This document shows positions 16,933 to 26,817 of a stretch of DNA of 64,000 nucleotides, piece after piece (positions within the stretch are counted from its first letter, which is position 1; the number at the start of each line of letters is the position of its first letter). The stretch is taken from assembly GCA_022653695.1 (NCBI GenBank), contig JALCSW010000001.1, positions 301,034 to 365,033 on the forward strand. Direction: 5' to 3'. The notes below the pieces were generated by a model. The model was not told the origin of the DNA, did no database searches, and saw nothing but the letters and a program-made list of their open reading frames with translations. A program made the translations under genes and the position numbers. This DNA comes from Bacilli bacterium. GTDB taxonomy: Bacteria; Bacillota_I; Bacilli_A; RFN20; CAG-826.

Positions 16933-17934
16933 TTATTCTCCTACATAGTCGCGGAAGTGCAGGCCGATGGAGGCGAGTTTCTCTTTGACTTCTTTGAGCG
17001 ATTTCTTGCCCAAGTTACGGACCTTCATCATCTCGTCCTCGCTCTTTTGGGTGAGTTCCATGACGGTGCTGATGCCGGCGCGCTTGAGGCAATTGTTGCT
17101 GCGGACGGACAGATCGAGTTCCTCGATCAGCATGTCCTGATACTTGTTCTCCTCGGTCTTGACCTCTTCCTTGACGAGTTTGTAATCCTTGACGACTTCG
17201 TCAAGTTTGGTGAACTCGCTGAAGTGGGCCACGAGGAGCTGGGCCGCCATCGCCACCGCTTCATGCGGCTTGAGGCTGCCATCGGTGGTGACTTCGAGGG
17301 TCAGTTTGTCGAACTTCGAATCGTGTTCGACGCGATCCGGCTCGACGGCGTAGGCGACTTTGACGACCGGGCTGTAGTTCGAGTCGGTGGCGATCACGCC
17401 GATGGTGTTGATCTTCCGCTCGGTCTTATTGGCCTCGCTCGTGAAGTAGCCGCGCCCGGTGCCCGCGTAAACGGTCATCTTGATGTGGCCTTCCTTGTTA
17501 AGGTGGGCGATCTCGAGATCGGGGTTGACGACGCTGACGAAAGCCGGGAGCTTGAGGTCGCCGGCTTTAAGGACGCCAGGCCCCTGCATTTCGGCTTCTA
17601 AGCGCTTGACCTCGCCGCTCTTGTCGTCGATCTTGAGGACAAGGTCCTTAAGGTTAAGGACGATCGCGGTGACGTCTTCCTCAACGCCCGGGATCGCGGT
17701 GAATTCGTGACGGACCCCTTCGATTTCGACGGCGAACACGCTGGCGCCCGGAAGGGAAGCCAGGAGAACGCGACGAAGCGCGTTCCCGATCGTGTAGCCG
17801 AAGCCTCTTTCAAGAGGGCGGATGACGAAGCGGGCATAACTGTTCTCCTCGTCATTGACGTCGATCGAAAAATCGATCGGCTGGAAGGGGTTGGGGAGCT
17901 TAAGCTCCTCGGCTTTTTCTTCGGTATTAGCCAT
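16933..17934 (-). CDS. rpoA: RNA polymerase alpha subunit
   Basis: 333-residue alpha subunit. N-terminal dimerisation domain (ERGFGYTIGNALRRVLLASLPGASV; EGVRHEFTAIPGVEEDV) and C-terminal DNA/regulator-binding domain (IEELDLSVRSNNCLKRAGIST; VRNLGKKSLKEVKEKL) are both intact. Placed rpsK-rpoA-rplQ. rpsD is not between rpsK and rpoA, as in other Firmicutes. Confidence 0.98.
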   Translation of the reverse strand: MANTEEKAEELKLPNPFQPIDFSIDVNDEENSYARFVIRPLERGFGYTIGNALRRVLLASLPGASVFAVEIEGVRHEFTAIPGVEEDVTAIVLNLKDLVLKIDDKSGEVKRLEAEMQGPGVLKAGDLKLPAFVSVVNPDLEIAHLNKEGHIKMTVYAGTGRGYFTSEANKTERKINTIGVIATDSNYSPVVKVAYAVEPDRVEHDSKFDKLTLEVTTDGSLKPHEAVAMAAQLLVAHFSEFTKLDEVVKDYKLVKEEVKTEENKYQDMLIEELDLSVRSNNCLKRAGISTVMELTQKSEDEMMKVRNLGKKSLKEVKEKLASIGLHFRDYVGE

Positions 17935-17983
17935 TCTTTAATTCCTCCAATGGATGTCTGTTCCCTGATGCGACTGCGGGGTA

Positions 17984-18418
17984 TTAGCCTCTCGGCCGTT
18001 TCGGAGGCCGGCAGCCATTGTGAGGGATCGGGGTCGTGTCCTGGATCACCATGACCTGCAGGCCGACGCTACCCAAGGCGCGGACGGCGCTCTCGCGGCC
18101 CGGGCCCGGGCCCTTGACGTCGACGTCGATCTGGCGAAGGCCTTGCTCATAGGCGCTCTTGCCAGCGGCTTCGCCCGCGAGCTGAGCCGCGAACGGGGTG
18201 GATTTTTTGGCGCCTTTGTAGCCAAGCGCGCCAGCGCTCGACCAGGCGATCACGTTGCCTTGGACGTCGGTGATCGTGATGATGGTGTTGTTGAAGGTCG
18301 AATGGATATGGGCGACGCCCTTGGTGAAGCTGCGCTTCACTTTCTTTTTGCGGGTAGTCGTCCTTTTCGCTTTGGCGCCAGCCGCAGCGGCTGAGCCAGC
18401 TTTTTTTTCATCTGCCAT
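17984..18418 (-). CDS. rpsK: 30S ribosomal protein S11
   Basis: 144-residue platform protein with [31 protein letters not shown] and the C-terminal [18 protein letters not shown]. It is about 15 residues longer than usual because of an Ala/Lys-rich N-terminus ([17 protein letters not shown]), one of many such extensions in this operon. Confidence 0.97.
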   Translation of the reverse strand: MADEKKAGSAAAAGAKAKRTTTRKKKVKRSFTKGVAHIHSTFNNTIITITDVQGNVIAWSSAGALGYKGAKKSTPFAAQLAGEAAGKSAYEQGLRQIDVDVKGPGPGRESAVRALGSVGLQVMVIQDTTPIPHNGCRPPKRPRG

Positions 18419-18438
18419 TTTGTTTAGCCTCCTATGGT

Positions 18439-18816
18439 CTAGCCTTTAGTGGCTTCCTTCTTGTTGGCGATGGTCTTTCTCTTGCCCTTGCGGGTGCGAG
18501 CGTTGGTCTTGGTGCGCTGACCGCGGACCGGAAGGCCTCTTTTGTGGCGCAAACCACGGTAGCAGCCGATTTCCTCGAGCCGCTTGATATTGAGGGCGAC
18601 TTCGCGGCGGAGATCGCCTTCGGTCTTGTACTTGGCGGTCTCGGCGCGGATGGCGACGAGCTGCTCATCGGTCAGGTTCTTGACCCGGATGTCTTCGCTC
18701 ACGCCGGCGTCTTTGCAGATCTTCTTGGCGATCGAGGGGCCGATTCCGTAAATATAGGGAAGAGCCGCGACGATGCGTTTCTCATTGGGGATATCAATCC
18801 CGACAATACGTGCCAT
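18439..18816 (-). CDS. rpsM: 30S ribosomal protein S13
   Basis: 125-residue head protein, [26 protein letters not shown] at the start and [22 protein letters not shown] near the end; C-terminal basic tail. Normal length. Lies between rpmJ and rpsK, typical of Firmicutes. Confidence 0.98.
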   Translation of the reverse strand: MARIVGIDIPNEKRIVAALPYIYGIGPSIAKKICKDAGVSEDIRVKNLTDEQLVAIRAETAKYKTEGDLRREVALNIKRLEEIGCYRGLRHKRGLPVRGQRTKTNARTRKGKRKTIANKKEATKG

Positions 18817-18837
18817 ATTCTTTGTTTTCTCCTAAAA

Positions 18838-18951
18838 TCATCCCTGTCTCTGCTTGTGCTTCGGATTCGGGCAGATGCACATAACGACACCATGCCGGCG
18901 GATGATTTTGCACTTATCGCAGATGGGTTTCACAGACGGTCTTACTTTCAT
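18838..18951 (-). CDS. rpmJ: 50S ribosomal protein L36
   Basis: Too short for the ORF track. I translated 37 residues beginning [14 protein letters not shown] and ending NPKHKQRQG, with the zinc-ribbon ligands CDKC, C and H ([11 protein letters not shown]). Stop codon is TGA. Located infA-rpmJ-rpsM as expected. Confidence 0.96.
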   Translation of the reverse strand: MKVRPSVKPICDKCKIIRRHGVVMCICPNPKHKQRQG

Positions 18952-18990
18952 AGCGTTAATCTCCTTTTAACGGAAGCTTCGTGGCTTCCC

Positions 18991-19212
18991 TCAGTTCTTG
19001 TAACGGAACGTGATGCGCCCGCGTGTTAAATCATACGGTGAGAATTGGACGGTGACCCGATCGCCGGGGAGAATGCGGATGAAGTGCATCCGAATTTTGC
19101 CCGAAACGCAGGCTAGAACCACCGCTCCATTAGCCAGTTTCACCTTGAACATGGCGTTGGGTAACGTCTCCAACACCGTGGCTTCGACTTCAAGCGCCTC
19201 TTCTTTAGCCAA
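18991..19212 (-). CDS. infA: Translation initiation factor IF-1
   Basis: 73-residue S1/OB-fold factor occupying the A site during initiation. Start [26 protein letters not shown] and [31 protein letters not shown] match IF-1. Located map-infA-rpmJ. One Cys ([10 protein letters not shown]) at the usual HISGKMR position is a small deviation: the His is replaced. Confidence 0.97.
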   Translation of the reverse strand: MAKEEALEVEATVLETLPNAMFKVKLANGAVVLACVSGKIRMHFIRILPGDRVTVQFSPYDLTRGRITFRYKN

Positions 19213-19231
19213 TAGCGTTATCTCCTTTCAT

Positions 19232-19981
19232 TCATAGTTTCGTCAATATCTCATAGCCGTCTTTGGTGACGACTAGGGTATTCTCGTAATGGGCGCTGGG
19301 CTTCCCGTCTTTGCTGAGGGTGGTCCAGCCGTCCTTGAGGGTCCGGAGCTTGTTCGAACCCATCATGACCATCGGCTCGATCGCAAGGGTCATGCCTTCG
19401 CGAAGGACCGGCCCCGTCCCCGCTTCCCCGTAATCGGGGATGTAGGGGTCTTCGTGCATCTCGCGCCCAATGCCGTGCCCCGTGTATTCGCGGGGCGTGC
19501 TGTAACCGTTGCTTTCGGCGGTTTCCTGGATCGCGTGCTCGACATCGCCGAGGCGAACGCCTTCCTTGACGTGGGAGACCCCGTTCCAGAAGCATTGCTC
19601 CGTCACTTTGACGAGACGCAGTTTTTCTTCCGGGCAAATCCCCACGGCGTACGTGCGACAGGCATCGCCTTGGTAACCGTTCAGCTCGGCGGTGACGTCG
19701 AGTGAGACGATATCCCCGTCCCGCAGGATCTTGCGATCGCTCGGGATGCCGTGGACGAGCACCTCGTTCACGGAGGCGCAGATGGCTTCGGGGAAACCAC
19801 CGTAGCCTTTGCTTGAGGGGTTGGCCCCCGCGCCTCGGATGACCTCCTCGGCCTTCTTGGAGAGCGTAAGCGTGCTGACGCCGGGCTTCACCATGGGTCC
19901 GACGACGTCGAACACCTTGGCGACGACGGCTCCGGCTTTTCGCATGAGCTCAACTTCGCGCGGCGACTTGATGATGATCAT
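19232..19981 (-). CDS. map: Methionine aminopeptidase, type I
   Basis: 249-residue metalloprotease removing N-terminal Met. Metal ligands are visible in context: SLDVTAELNGYQGDACRTY (two Asp), YTGHGIGREMHEDPYIPDYG (His) and AIEPMVMMG (Glu). Overlaps the adk stop by 4 bp (ATGA), so it is translationally coupled. Normal family length. Confidence 0.97.
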   Translation of the reverse strand: MIIIKSPREVELMRKAGAVVAKVFDVVGPMVKPGVSTLTLSKKAEEVIRGAGANPSSKGYGGFPEAICASVNEVLVHGIPSDRKILRDGDIVSLDVTAELNGYQGDACRTYAVGICPEEKLRLVKVTEQCFWNGVSHVKEGVRLGDVEHAIQETAESNGYSTPREYTGHGIGREMHEDPYIPDYGEAGTGPVLREGMTLAIEPMVMMGSNKLRTLKDGWTTLSKDGKPSAHYENTLVVTKDGYEILTKL

Positions 19982-20631
19982 TCGCTGACGTTGAGGAGCG
20001 TTCGCAGTTCCTCGAAGAGTTTGTCGCTGCCCACCATGCCATCGAAGTCATGGAGGAGGCCTTTCCCCTTATAGAAAGATAGAAGCGGCGCGGTGCTCTT
20101 GTAGTAATTGGCGAGGCGGACTTTGAAACTCGCCTCGTTGTCGTCCTTCCGCTGGATGAGCGGGCTTCCGCAGCGGTCGCACACGCCCTCTTTCCTCGGC
20201 TTCATGGAAACGACGTTGTAACTGGCGCCACACTTGGGGCAAACCCGCCTTCCGCCGATGCGGCGGACGAGTTCCTCGTCGGGGGCGGAGATGTTGATGA
20301 CGAGCCCGACCTTCCGGCCGATCTCCTCACCCATCTTCTCAAGGGCTTCGGCCTGCGGAAGGGTCCGCGGGAAGCCGTCGAGGATGTATCCGGCGGCGCA
20401 ATCGTCTTTCGATAACCGCGCCTTCACGATCGCGACGGTGAGTTCGTCGGGGACGAGATCGCCCTTTTCGATGATGGCTTTGACTTGGCTCCCCAGTTCG
20501 CTCCCCGAGGATATTTCCTCGCGGAACATGTCGCCCGTCGAAATATGGGGAAGCTTGAACGCCTGCTCCAATTTGACGGCCTGGGTGCCTTTGCCCGCGC
20601 CCGGCGGGCCCATGAGTATGATATTAAGCAT
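19978..20631 (-). CDS. adk: Adenylate kinase
   Basis: 217-residue AMP kinase with P-loop GPPGAGKGTQA, ISTGDMFREEI, DGFPRTLPQAE and a zinc-type LID (CPKCGASYN ... CDRCGSPL, four Cys). Located between secY and map as in Bacillus. The zinc LID is typical of Gram-positive lineages. Confidence 0.97.
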   Translation of the reverse strand: MLNIILMGPPGAGKGTQAVKLEQAFKLPHISTGDMFREEISSGSELGSQVKAIIEKGDLVPDELTVAIVKARLSKDDCAAGYILDGFPRTLPQAEALEKMGEEIGRKVGLVINISAPDEELVRRIGGRRVCPKCGASYNVVSMKPRKEGVCDRCGSPLIQRKDDNEASFKVRLANYYKSTAPLLSFYKGKGLLHDFDGMVGSDKLFEELRTLLNVSE

Positions 20632-20634
20632 GCT

Positions 20635-22005
20635 TTAGATGCCCTCCTGAACTTCCTCGAAGGACTTGCCCGCAAGCAGGCCGTCGATCTGGGAATTGAT
20701 TTCGAGCGCGACGCCGACGACGATGATGAGCCCCGTGCCGCCCATCGCCAGGGACGTATCCCCGTCGAAGACGTTCGAGATGACGAGAATCACCGGGAGC
20801 GCGCTGATGGCGGCCAGCGCCATGGCGCCGATGAAGGTGACCCGGTTAAGGACCTTCCCGACGTAACGTTCGGTTTCCTTGCCCGGACGGATGCCCGGGA
20901 TGTAGGAGCCGTTCTTTTGGAAGTTATCGGCCAACTGCTCCGGATCGATCTCCATCTCCGCGTAGAAGAAGGCGAAGGCGATGATGAGGGCGACGTAGAT
21001 GAGCAAGCCCCAATCCATCTTCCAGGTCGCCCCATTGAACCACTGCATGGTCCAGGTCTCGTTGTAATTGAAGATCTTGAGCCATTCGGCGTTGGCGGCG
21101 TCGCTCGAGATGAACGAGGCCACGACCGCCGGAGCGGACATGATGGAAGCGGCGAAGATGACCGGGATGACGCCGCCGGAGTTGACCTTGATCGGAAGGA
21201 AACTCGCGCGGGCCATCGATTGGCCGCCGCCTTTATTCGCGTGCTGGACCGGGATTTTGCGCTTGCTGAGCTCGATGAACACCACGAACCCTGTGATGAG
21301 CACCAGGGCGAGGATGTAGAGAGCGAACTGGAAGGCGCCTCGGACCATCGCGGAAGAGGCTTGCTGCGTGTTGTCGCTGATGTATTTGACCCAACTGCCC
21401 TTGATCTGGGTCGGGAGGGAACGGACGCATCCGGCGAAAATGATGACCGAAATGCCGTTTCCGATGCCTTTCTCGGTGACTTGGTCGCCGAGCCACATGG
21501 TGAGCATGGCGCCCGCCAAGAGGACGGTGACGATATAGGCGTAGGTCCAAAAGGCCGCCCCGCCCGTCGTCGAGAGGGTGATCGTGATGTATTTGCTGTT
21601 CTCCATCGTGCGGATGATGCCGTAGCCTTGAACCGCTCCTAGAAGCAATGTGAGGTAACGGGTCGCCATCTCGATCTTCTTGCGGCCGTACTCGCCTTGC
21701 TTGCTGAGTTCGGTGAGGGCCGGGAGAACGTCCTTCTGCAGGAGCTGGATGATGATCTGCGCCGTGATGTAAGGCGAAACGCCTAACGCGAACACGGAGA
21801 AATTGGAGAGCGCGCCGCCGCCAAGCAGGTCCATGAGGGCCAGCGTGGAGCCGCTGTTCGTGAGTTCGGCCAGTTTGTCTTCGTTGACATTGACGCCCGG
21901 AACGTAGATCTGCGCCCCGATGCGGAGAACGAAAAGCACCATGACCGTGAAGAAAATACGGTTGACGAGCTCTTTGTTTTTGAAGATTGCGGCGAACTTT
22001 TTCAT
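20635..22005 (-). CDS. secY: Preprotein translocase subunit SecY
   Basis: 456-residue, ten-helix channel of the Sec translocon. Landmarks: IYVPGVN, the plug-region DLLGGGALSNFSVFALGVSPYITAQI, GNGISVIIFAG and EQLADNFQKNGSYIPGIRPG. About 25 residues longer than average, mainly in the loop containing IFNYNETWTMQWFNGATWK. Starts directly after the rplO stop and is followed by adk. Confidence 0.97.
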   Translation of the reverse strand: MKKFAAIFKNKELVNRIFFTVMVLFVLRIGAQIYVPGVNVNEDKLAELTNSGSTLALMDLLGGGALSNFSVFALGVSPYITAQIIIQLLQKDVLPALTELSKQGEYGRKKIEMATRYLTLLLGAVQGYGIIRTMENSKYITITLSTTGGAAFWTYAYIVTVLLAGAMLTMWLGDQVTEKGIGNGISVIIFAGCVRSLPTQIKGSWVKYISDNTQQASSAMVRGAFQFALYILALVLITGFVVFIELSKRKIPVQHANKGGGQSMARASFLPIKVNSGGVIPVIFAASIMSAPAVVASFISSDAANAEWLKIFNYNETWTMQWFNGATWKMDWGLLIYVALIIAFAFFYAEMEIDPEQLADNFQKNGSYIPGIRPGKETERYVGKVLNRVTFIGAMALAAISALPVILVISNVFDGDTSLAMGGTGLIIVVGVALEINSQIDGLLAGKSFEEVQEGI

Positions 22006-22452
22006 TTACTTGACGACCTTAGCGGTCCCGCCTTTTTCCTCGATGGCTTTTTTGGCCGAAGCGCTGAAAGCGCTGGCCTCGACATCGAGTTTGACAGTGA
22101 GCGTGCCTTTCCCAAGGATTTTAATCCCATCGAGGGCATTTTTCACTAAGCCACTGCTGATAAGCGTGGTGGCGTCGACTTTCTCGCCGGCCTTGAAGCC
22201 GTTAAGATCGCCGAGGTTGACGATGGCGAAGTTCTTCTTCGAGACGTTCTTGAAGCCGAACTTCGGAAGACGGCGGGCCAGCGGCATCTGGCCGCCTTCG
22301 AAGCCGTGCTTCTTGGTGTGGGCGTGGGCGCCTTGGCCTTTCTGGCCTTTGCCGGCGGTCTTGCCGTTTCCGGATCCGAGGCCTTGGCCGCGACGGAAGT
22401 GCTTTTCGCGAGCGCCTTCGTTGACGACTAGATTGTGTAATTCGGCAGCCAT
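22006..22452 (-). CDS. rplO: 50S ribosomal protein L15
   Basis: 148-residue L15: GSGNGKTAGKGQKGQGAHAH, FEGGQMPLARRLPKFGF are diagnostic. It follows rpsE with a 2-bp gap; rpmD (L30), usually between them, is absent. Normal length. Confidence 0.97.
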   Translation of the reverse strand: MAAELHNLVVNEGAREKHFRRGQGLGSGNGKTAGKGQKGQGAHAHTKKHGFEGGQMPLARRLPKFGFKNVSKKNFAIVNLGDLNGFKAGEKVDATTLISSGLVKNALDGIKILGKGTLTVKLDVEASAFSASAKKAIEEKGGTAKVVK

Positions 22453-22454
22453 GG

Positions 22455-23342
22455 TTATTTGCCTCCTTCAATCGGTTTGGCGACCGGAGCCGCGGCCGGT
22501 TTGTCGGCGGGCTTGGCCTGCCCCTGAACGGGAGCCGGTTTGTTGAACCGAGGGCGATTCGGATAATATGGGCGGCTCTGGCCATGGAAATCCTGGTGGA
22601 ACGGCTTGGCCGGCGCCACGGGGGTCGGATGCATGGCTTTAATCTCCTCGGGGGTCTTGAGTCCACGGAGGACCATGACGGTGTCATAGTTCTGAAGGCT
22701 CATAAGGCCGGCGTGGGTGGCCCGGATGACGTTGATCGGGGTCCGGGAGCCATAGACTTTGGAATAGACGTTCTTGACGCCCGCGAGCTCAAGGATCGCG
22801 CGGACGGCCCCGCCGGCGATGATGCCGGTGCCGGCCGGAGCCGGTTTAAGGAAGACGCGCGTGTTGCCATAGGCGCCGGTGACGGCGTGGGCGATGGTGC
22901 CTTTCGTGACTTTGAGGGAGAACATTTGCTTCTTCGCGGCCACGAGGGCTTTCTTGATGGCGTCGGGCACCTCGCCGCTCTTGCGGAGGGCGAAGCCGTA
23001 TTTGCCTTTGCCGTCGCCGATGACGAGCAATGCGTCGAAACGCATGTGCTTGCCGCCTTTGACGACGCGGGATATGCGGTTGATGTCGACGACGCGCTCG
23101 AGGTATTCGTCTTCGCCGCGGCGATATCCGCCGCGACCTCCGCGACGCTCGCCCGGACGGCCGCGATGGTCGCCGAACTTGCGATCGCCCGGACGTCCCG
23201 AACTGGCGGAGCCGTGAGGCTCATAGCGCGGATTGCCCGTGCGCGGGGCGGCGTTAGGTTTGTTGGCGGAGACGGCGCCGGCGGCTTGGGCCGGGGCGCT
23301 CTTCTGCGCCGGGGCGGCAGTGACTACTTTGTTTTCTTCCAT
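22455..23342 (-). CDS. rpsE: 30S ribosomal protein S5 with long N- and C-terminal extensions
   Basis: S5 core (about residues 80-225) has ISRVVKGGKHMRFDALLVIGDG, GKGKYGFALRKSGEVPDAIKKAL and AGVKNVYSKVYGSR. At 295 residues it is far longer than the usual 165 or so: the N-terminus is Ala/Pro/Arg/Gly-rich (SSGRPGDRKFGDHRGRPG) and the C-terminus is Pro/Ala/Lys-rich. The start is the ATG of MEENKVV, 9 nt after GGAG, not the upstream GTG of the track. Next gene is rplO; rpmD is missing. Confidence 0.95.
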   Translation of the reverse strand: MEENKVVTAAPAQKSAPAQAAGAVSANKPNAAPRTGNPRYEPHGSASSGRPGDRKFGDHRGRPGERRGGRGGYRRGEDEYLERVVDINRISRVVKGGKHMRFDALLVIGDGKGKYGFALRKSGEVPDAIKKALVAAKKQMFSLKVTKGTIAHAVTGAYGNTRVFLKPAPAGTGIIAGGAVRAILELAGVKNVYSKVYGSRTPINVIRATHAGLMSLQNYDTVMVLRGLKTPEEIKAMHPTPVAPAKPFHQDFHGQSRPYYPNRPRFNKPAPVQGQAKPADKPAAAPVAKPIEGGK

Positions 23343-23358
23343 GTTTGCTATCTCCACT

Positions 23359-23715
23359 TTAGAAGAGGAGCCCTCCTTTCCGCGCGGCGTCCGCTAAGGC
23401 GGCCACGCGGCCGTGATAGAGGTAGCCAGCTCGGTCAAAGACCACTTTCGAGATCTTCTTCGCGACGGCTTTCTTAGCGAGGTCGGCGCCGACGAGGGCG
23501 GCGGCTTCGCAATTGCCGCCGCTAGCGAGTTTCAGTTGCGTCGAGCCGCTGGAGACGAGGGTGACCCCTTTAAGGTCATCGACGATCTGGGCCTCGATGT
23601 TCTTGTTGCTTCGGAAGACGACTAGACGCGGGCAAGCCGCGGTTCCGCTCACCTTCTCGCGAACGCGAGCGTGGCGGCGGGAGCGAACGGTCGCTCTGGA
23701 CTCTTTTTGAATCAT
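23359..23715 (-). CDS. rplR: 50S ribosomal protein L18
   Basis: 118-residue 5S rRNA-binding protein; [37 protein letters not shown] at the start and [24 protein letters not shown] at the end. Normal length and position between rplF and rpsE. Confidence 0.97.
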   Translation of the reverse strand: MIQKESRATVRSRRHARVREKVSGTAACPRLVVFRSNKNIEAQIVDDLKGVTLVSSGSTQLKLASGGNCEAAALVGADLAKKAVAKKISKVVFDRAGYLYHGRVAALADAARKGGLLF

Positions 23716-23730
23716 GTGCTTTCGTCCTCC

Positions 23731-24306
23731 TTATTTCTTCGCGCCCGCGCTGGCGGTCGTGGCGGCGCGTTTGCCGACTTTCTTGATGAGGCGCTGGCCC
23801 TTGAAGTGAACGCCCTTGTTCCCATAGACGTCCGGACGATGCGAATCGTAGATGAGGGCGGCCGTCTGGCCAACCTCCTGCTTGTCGCATCCCTCGACGA
23901 GGATGTGGGTTTCGTCCGGGCAGCTGATCTTGGTGTACTTGCCGACCGGGCTAACCTCGATCGTGTGCGAGTAGCCAAGGAACATGCTGACGGCTTGGCC
24001 CTTCATTTGGCAACGGTAGCCGGTGCCGGAGACCTCGAGTTCTCTCTTGAAGCCTTCCGCGACGCCTTTGACGGCGTTGAGAAGGAGGGCGGTCGTGGTC
24101 CCATGGCTTTCGAAGCCCTGCTTGCCCCCCTCTTCTTTGACGATGGGGGCGAGGTGGGCGACGCCGTCTTTCACCTCGACGCTGACGTCAGAAGGTATTC
24201 TGACGCTTACTTCGCCTTTGGTTCCTTTGACGGTTGCGACGCCATCTTTGATCTCAAAGCTGACGCCAGAGGGGATAGAGACGGGTTTAAATCCGATACG
24301 TGACAT
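23731..24306 (-). CDS. rplF: 50S ribosomal protein L6
   Basis: 191-residue L6 with duplicated domains; MSRIGFKPVSIPSGVSFEI and the C-terminal DSHRPDVYGNKGVHFKGQ (usual RxPEPYKGKG region, here diverged to PDVYGNKG). Ends in a short Ala/Ser/Lys tail (TTASAGAKK). Located rpsH-rplF-rplR. Confidence 0.96.
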   Translation of the reverse strand: MSRIGFKPVSIPSGVSFEIKDGVATVKGTKGEVSVRIPSDVSVEVKDGVAHLAPIVKEEGGKQGFESHGTTTALLLNAVKGVAEGFKRELEVSGTGYRCQMKGQAVSMFLGYSHTIEVSPVGKYTKISCPDETHILVEGCDKQEVGQTAALIYDSHRPDVYGNKGVHFKGQRLIKKVGKRAATTASAGAKK

Positions 24307-24327
24307 ATTCTTCTATTCTCCTATTGA

Positions 24328-24723
24328 TTACCAAACGTAGCAGATGACTTCTCCGCCGACTTTGGCCTTGCGGGCCTCGGCGTCGGTGAGCAAGCCTTTG
24401 CTCGTTGAGATGATCGCGATGCCTAATCCGCCAATGACGCGAGGGAGTTTGTTCGCTTCCACGGTCACGCGAAGGCCAGGTTTCGAGATGCGGCGGAGGC
24501 CGTTGATGACTTTTTCGCCAACGGGTCCGTATTTGATGGTGAGCGTGAGTTGCTTCTTCGCGCCCTCCCCATCGGTCGCGACGGCTGAGAGGAAGCCTTC
24601 TTTATGAAGGATCTCGGCGATCGCGTTCTTCATTTTGCTATAAGGCATGGAGACCGTGTCGTAATGGAGCGCGTTGGCGTTCCGAATGCGGGTCAGCATG
24701 TCGGCGATTGGATCTGCGTTCAT
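24328..24723 (-). CDS. rpsH: 30S ribosomal protein S8
   Basis: 131-residue S8: [21 protein letters not shown] at the start, [36 protein letters not shown] and GGEVICYVW at the end. Normal length, between rpsN and rplF. Confidence 0.98.
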   Translation of the reverse strand: MNADPIADMLTRIRNANALHYDTVSMPYSKMKNAIAEILHKEGFLSAVATDGEGAKKQLTLTIKYGPVGEKVINGLRRISKPGLRVTVEANKLPRVIGGLGIAIISTSKGLLTDAEARKAKVGGEVICYVW

Positions 24724-24742
24724 GTTGTTGGATCTCCTTTCC

Positions 24743-24928
24743 TTACCAAGACGCTTTCGTCATGCCCGGGATCTGGCCCTTGTGGGCAAGCTCGCGGAGG
24801 CAGATGCGGCATAAGCCGAATTTGCGGATGACGCCGTGGACGCGGCCGCATCTCTTGCAGCGAGTGTACTCGCGGGTCGAGAACTTCTGCGGGCGGGACG
24901 CCTTGACTTTCAGACTTGTTTTAGCCAT
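24743..24928 (-). CDS. rpsN: 30S ribosomal protein S14, zinc type
   Basis: 61-residue zinc-binding S14 (type Z): [38 protein letters not shown] supplies both CxxC pairs. Gram-positive spc operons usually carry this form between rplE and rpsH. Confidence 0.98.
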   Translation of the reverse strand: MAKTSLKVKASRPQKFSTREYTRCKRCGRVHGVIRKFGLCRICLRELAHKGQIPGMTKASW

Positions 24929-24946
24929 TTTCCATTGTCCTCCCTT

Positions 24947-25690
24947 TTATTTGCGGAACGGCATGCCCATCTTGTCGAGAAGGGCGAAGCACTCCGCGTC
25001 CGTGTTCGCGGTGGTCACCATGACGATGTCCATGCCGCGGATCTTCGAGACCTTGTCGTAATCGATCTCCGGGAAGATGAGTTGCTCTTTGACGCCGAGC
25101 GTGTAGTTGCCGTGTCCGTCGAAGGAGTTCTTGCTGACGCCGCGGAAATCGCGGACGCGCGGAAGCGAGATCGAGACGAGTTTGTCATAGAACTCGTACA
25201 TGCGCAAGCCGCGAAGGGTGACTTTGCAGCCGATCGACTGCCCCTGACGGAGCTTGAAGGTGGCGATGCTCTTTTTGGCCTTGGTGATGACCGGGTGCTG
25301 ACCGGTGATCGTGGCGAGCTCGGCCACGCTGTCCTCGAGGGCTTTGGCGTTTTGGGTGGCGTCGCCGACGCCGATGTTGATGACGATTTTCTCAAGGCGC
25401 GGGCATTGCATGACGCTCGTGTATTTGAATTCCTTGACGAGGGCCGGAACGACTTCCGTCTTGAACTTCTTGATGAGGCGGTTCTCGTAGCGGTTAGGGT
25501 TTTCAGCGGCTTTCTTGACCGCCTTTTTCTCAACCGGCTTCTCCGCTTTCGGGGCGGGTTTGGCCACGGCCTTGGGGGCCTCGGCCTTTTTCTCCGCGGC
25601 CTTCGGGGCTTTTGGAGCGGCGGCCTTTTTCACGGCCGCCTTCTTCGCGGGGGCTTTCGCCGCGGCGGTTTTCTTGATTTCTTCTGCCAT
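24947..25690 (-). CDS. rplE: 50S ribosomal protein L5 with N-terminal extension
   Basis: The L5 core begins near residue 68 ([23 protein letters not shown]) and includes [38 protein letters not shown] and [16 protein letters not shown]. Before it lie about 65 residues made almost only of Ala, Lys, Pro and Glu, unusual for L5 (about 180 residues). The start [10 protein letters not shown] follows AAGGAGG; the track start six residues earlier overlaps rplX and has no Shine-Dalgarno. Confidence 0.95.
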   Translation of the reverse strand: MAEEIKKTAAAKAPAKKAAVKKAAAPKAPKAAEKKAEAPKAVAKPAPKAEKPVEKKAVKKAAENPNRYENRLIKKFKTEVVPALVKEFKYTSVMQCPRLEKIVINIGVGDATQNAKALEDSVAELATITGQHPVITKAKKSIATFKLRQGQSIGCKVTLRGLRMYEFYDKLVSISLPRVRDFRGVSKNSFDGHGNYTLGVKEQLIFPEIDYDKVSKIRGMDIVMVTTANTDAECFALLDKMGMPFRK

Positions 25691-25704
25691 GGTGATTGCC
25701 TCCT

Positions 25705-26013
25705 TCATTTATCGATGGCCTCGCCGCTTTTCGCGACGCGGACCTTCTCGCCATTGACGATTTGGATGTGGACCCGGGTGGCTTTCTTGGTCTTCGGGTC
25801 GATCAGCGCGACTTTGCTCGCGGGGAAGGGAACGTACATGTCGACGATGGAGCCTTCCGGGGTGCCCTGAGTGGGTTTCCGATGCTTTTTGTGGACGTTG
25901 ATGCCCTCGACAACGACTTTGTTGAGTTTCGGGTAGACCACTTGGACCAAACCCGTCTTTCCTTTGTCTTTGCCGGAGAGGACGATCACTTTGTCGCCTT
26001 TTTTGATGTTCAT
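25705..26013 (-). CDS. rplX: 50S ribosomal protein L24
   Basis: 102-residue KOW-domain protein at the exit tunnel: [21 protein letters not shown] and [23 protein letters not shown]. Normal length without added tail. Between rplN and rplE. Confidence 0.97.
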   Translation of the reverse strand: MNIKKGDKVIVLSGKDKGKTGLVQVVYPKLNKVVVEGINVHKKHRKPTQGTPEGSIVDMYVPFPASKVALIDPKTKKATRVHIQIVNGEKVRVAKSGEAIDK

Positions 26014-26025
26014 GCCTTTCCCTCC

Positions 26026-26394
26026 TTAGAGAACCTCGACCGCCAACGAGACGATCTTCATGTAGCCTTTGTCGCGAAGCTCGCGGGCGACCGGTCCGAA
26101 GACGCGGGTGCCGAGCGGGTTGCCGTCGGCGTCGATGAGGACGATCGCGTTATCGTCGAAGGCGATGAGCGAGCCATCCTTTCTCTGGACGGCTTTCTTG
26201 ACGCGGACGATGACGCCCTTGACGACTTGGCTCTTTTTGACTTTGCCGTTAGGGATCGCGTCCTTGACGGCGCAGGTGACGATGTCGCCTAAGCTCGAGG
26301 ATTTGCGGTGACTTCCGCCGTACTGACGGAAGATGCGGACCTTGCGGGCGCCGGAGTTGTCGGCCACGACCAGATTTGTTTCGTTCTGAACCAT
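26026..26394 (-). CDS. rplN: 50S ribosomal protein L14
   Basis: 122-residue L14: [68 protein letters not shown]. Completely regular, no extension. Confidence 0.98.
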   Translation of the reverse strand: MVQNETNLVVADNSGARKVRIFRQYGGSHRKSSSLGDIVTCAVKDAIPNGKVKKSQVVKGVIVRVKKAVQRKDGSLIAFDDNAIVLIDADGNPLGTRVFGPVARELRDKGYMKIVSLAVEVL

Positions 26395-26406
26395 GCTGAC
26401 GCCTCC

Positions 26407-26802
26407 TTATTCCTTTTCGACGGGGGCCTCGGCGGCCGCCGGCTCTTTCGCGGGGGCGGCCTCGGGGGCCTTCTCCTCGACTTTGATTTCTTTGTCTGAG
26501 CCCTCTTTGGTCTCAAGCTCGGCCTCCACGGCTTCGCTGGTGGCCTGAACGGGGGCTTTCTTGTCGATGCTGATGAGGCGGAAGCGCTTGGTCTTGCTGA
26601 TGGGGCGGCAAGCCATGATGGTCACGACGTCCCCGACCTTAGCCTCGTTCTTCTCGTCATGCGCGTAATACTTCTTCGAATATCCGACCCGTTTCGCGTA
26701 GAGGGGGTCGTTCCGCTTGGTCGAGACGGTTACCGCGATCGTTTTGTCGTTCTTGGCACCGGTGACGACACCCTGCAGGGTGTTACGATGATTTCTTTCC
26801 AT
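26407..26802 (-). CDS. rpsQ: 30S ribosomal protein S17 with C-terminal extension
   Basis: Core (first about 80 residues) [59 protein letters not shown]. The rest, about 45 residues, is Glu/Ala/Pro/Lys-rich ([19 protein letters not shown]), giving 131 residues instead of about 85. rpmC precedes it. Confidence 0.95.
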   Translation of the reverse strand: MERNHRNTLQGVVTGAKNDKTIAVTVSTKRNDPLYAKRVGYSKKYYAHDEKNEAKVGDVVTIMACRPISKTKRFRLISIDKKAPVQATSEAVEAELETKEGSDKEIKVEEKAPEAAPAKEPAAAEAPVEKE

Positions 26803-26817
26803 TTGGGACTCCTTCCT

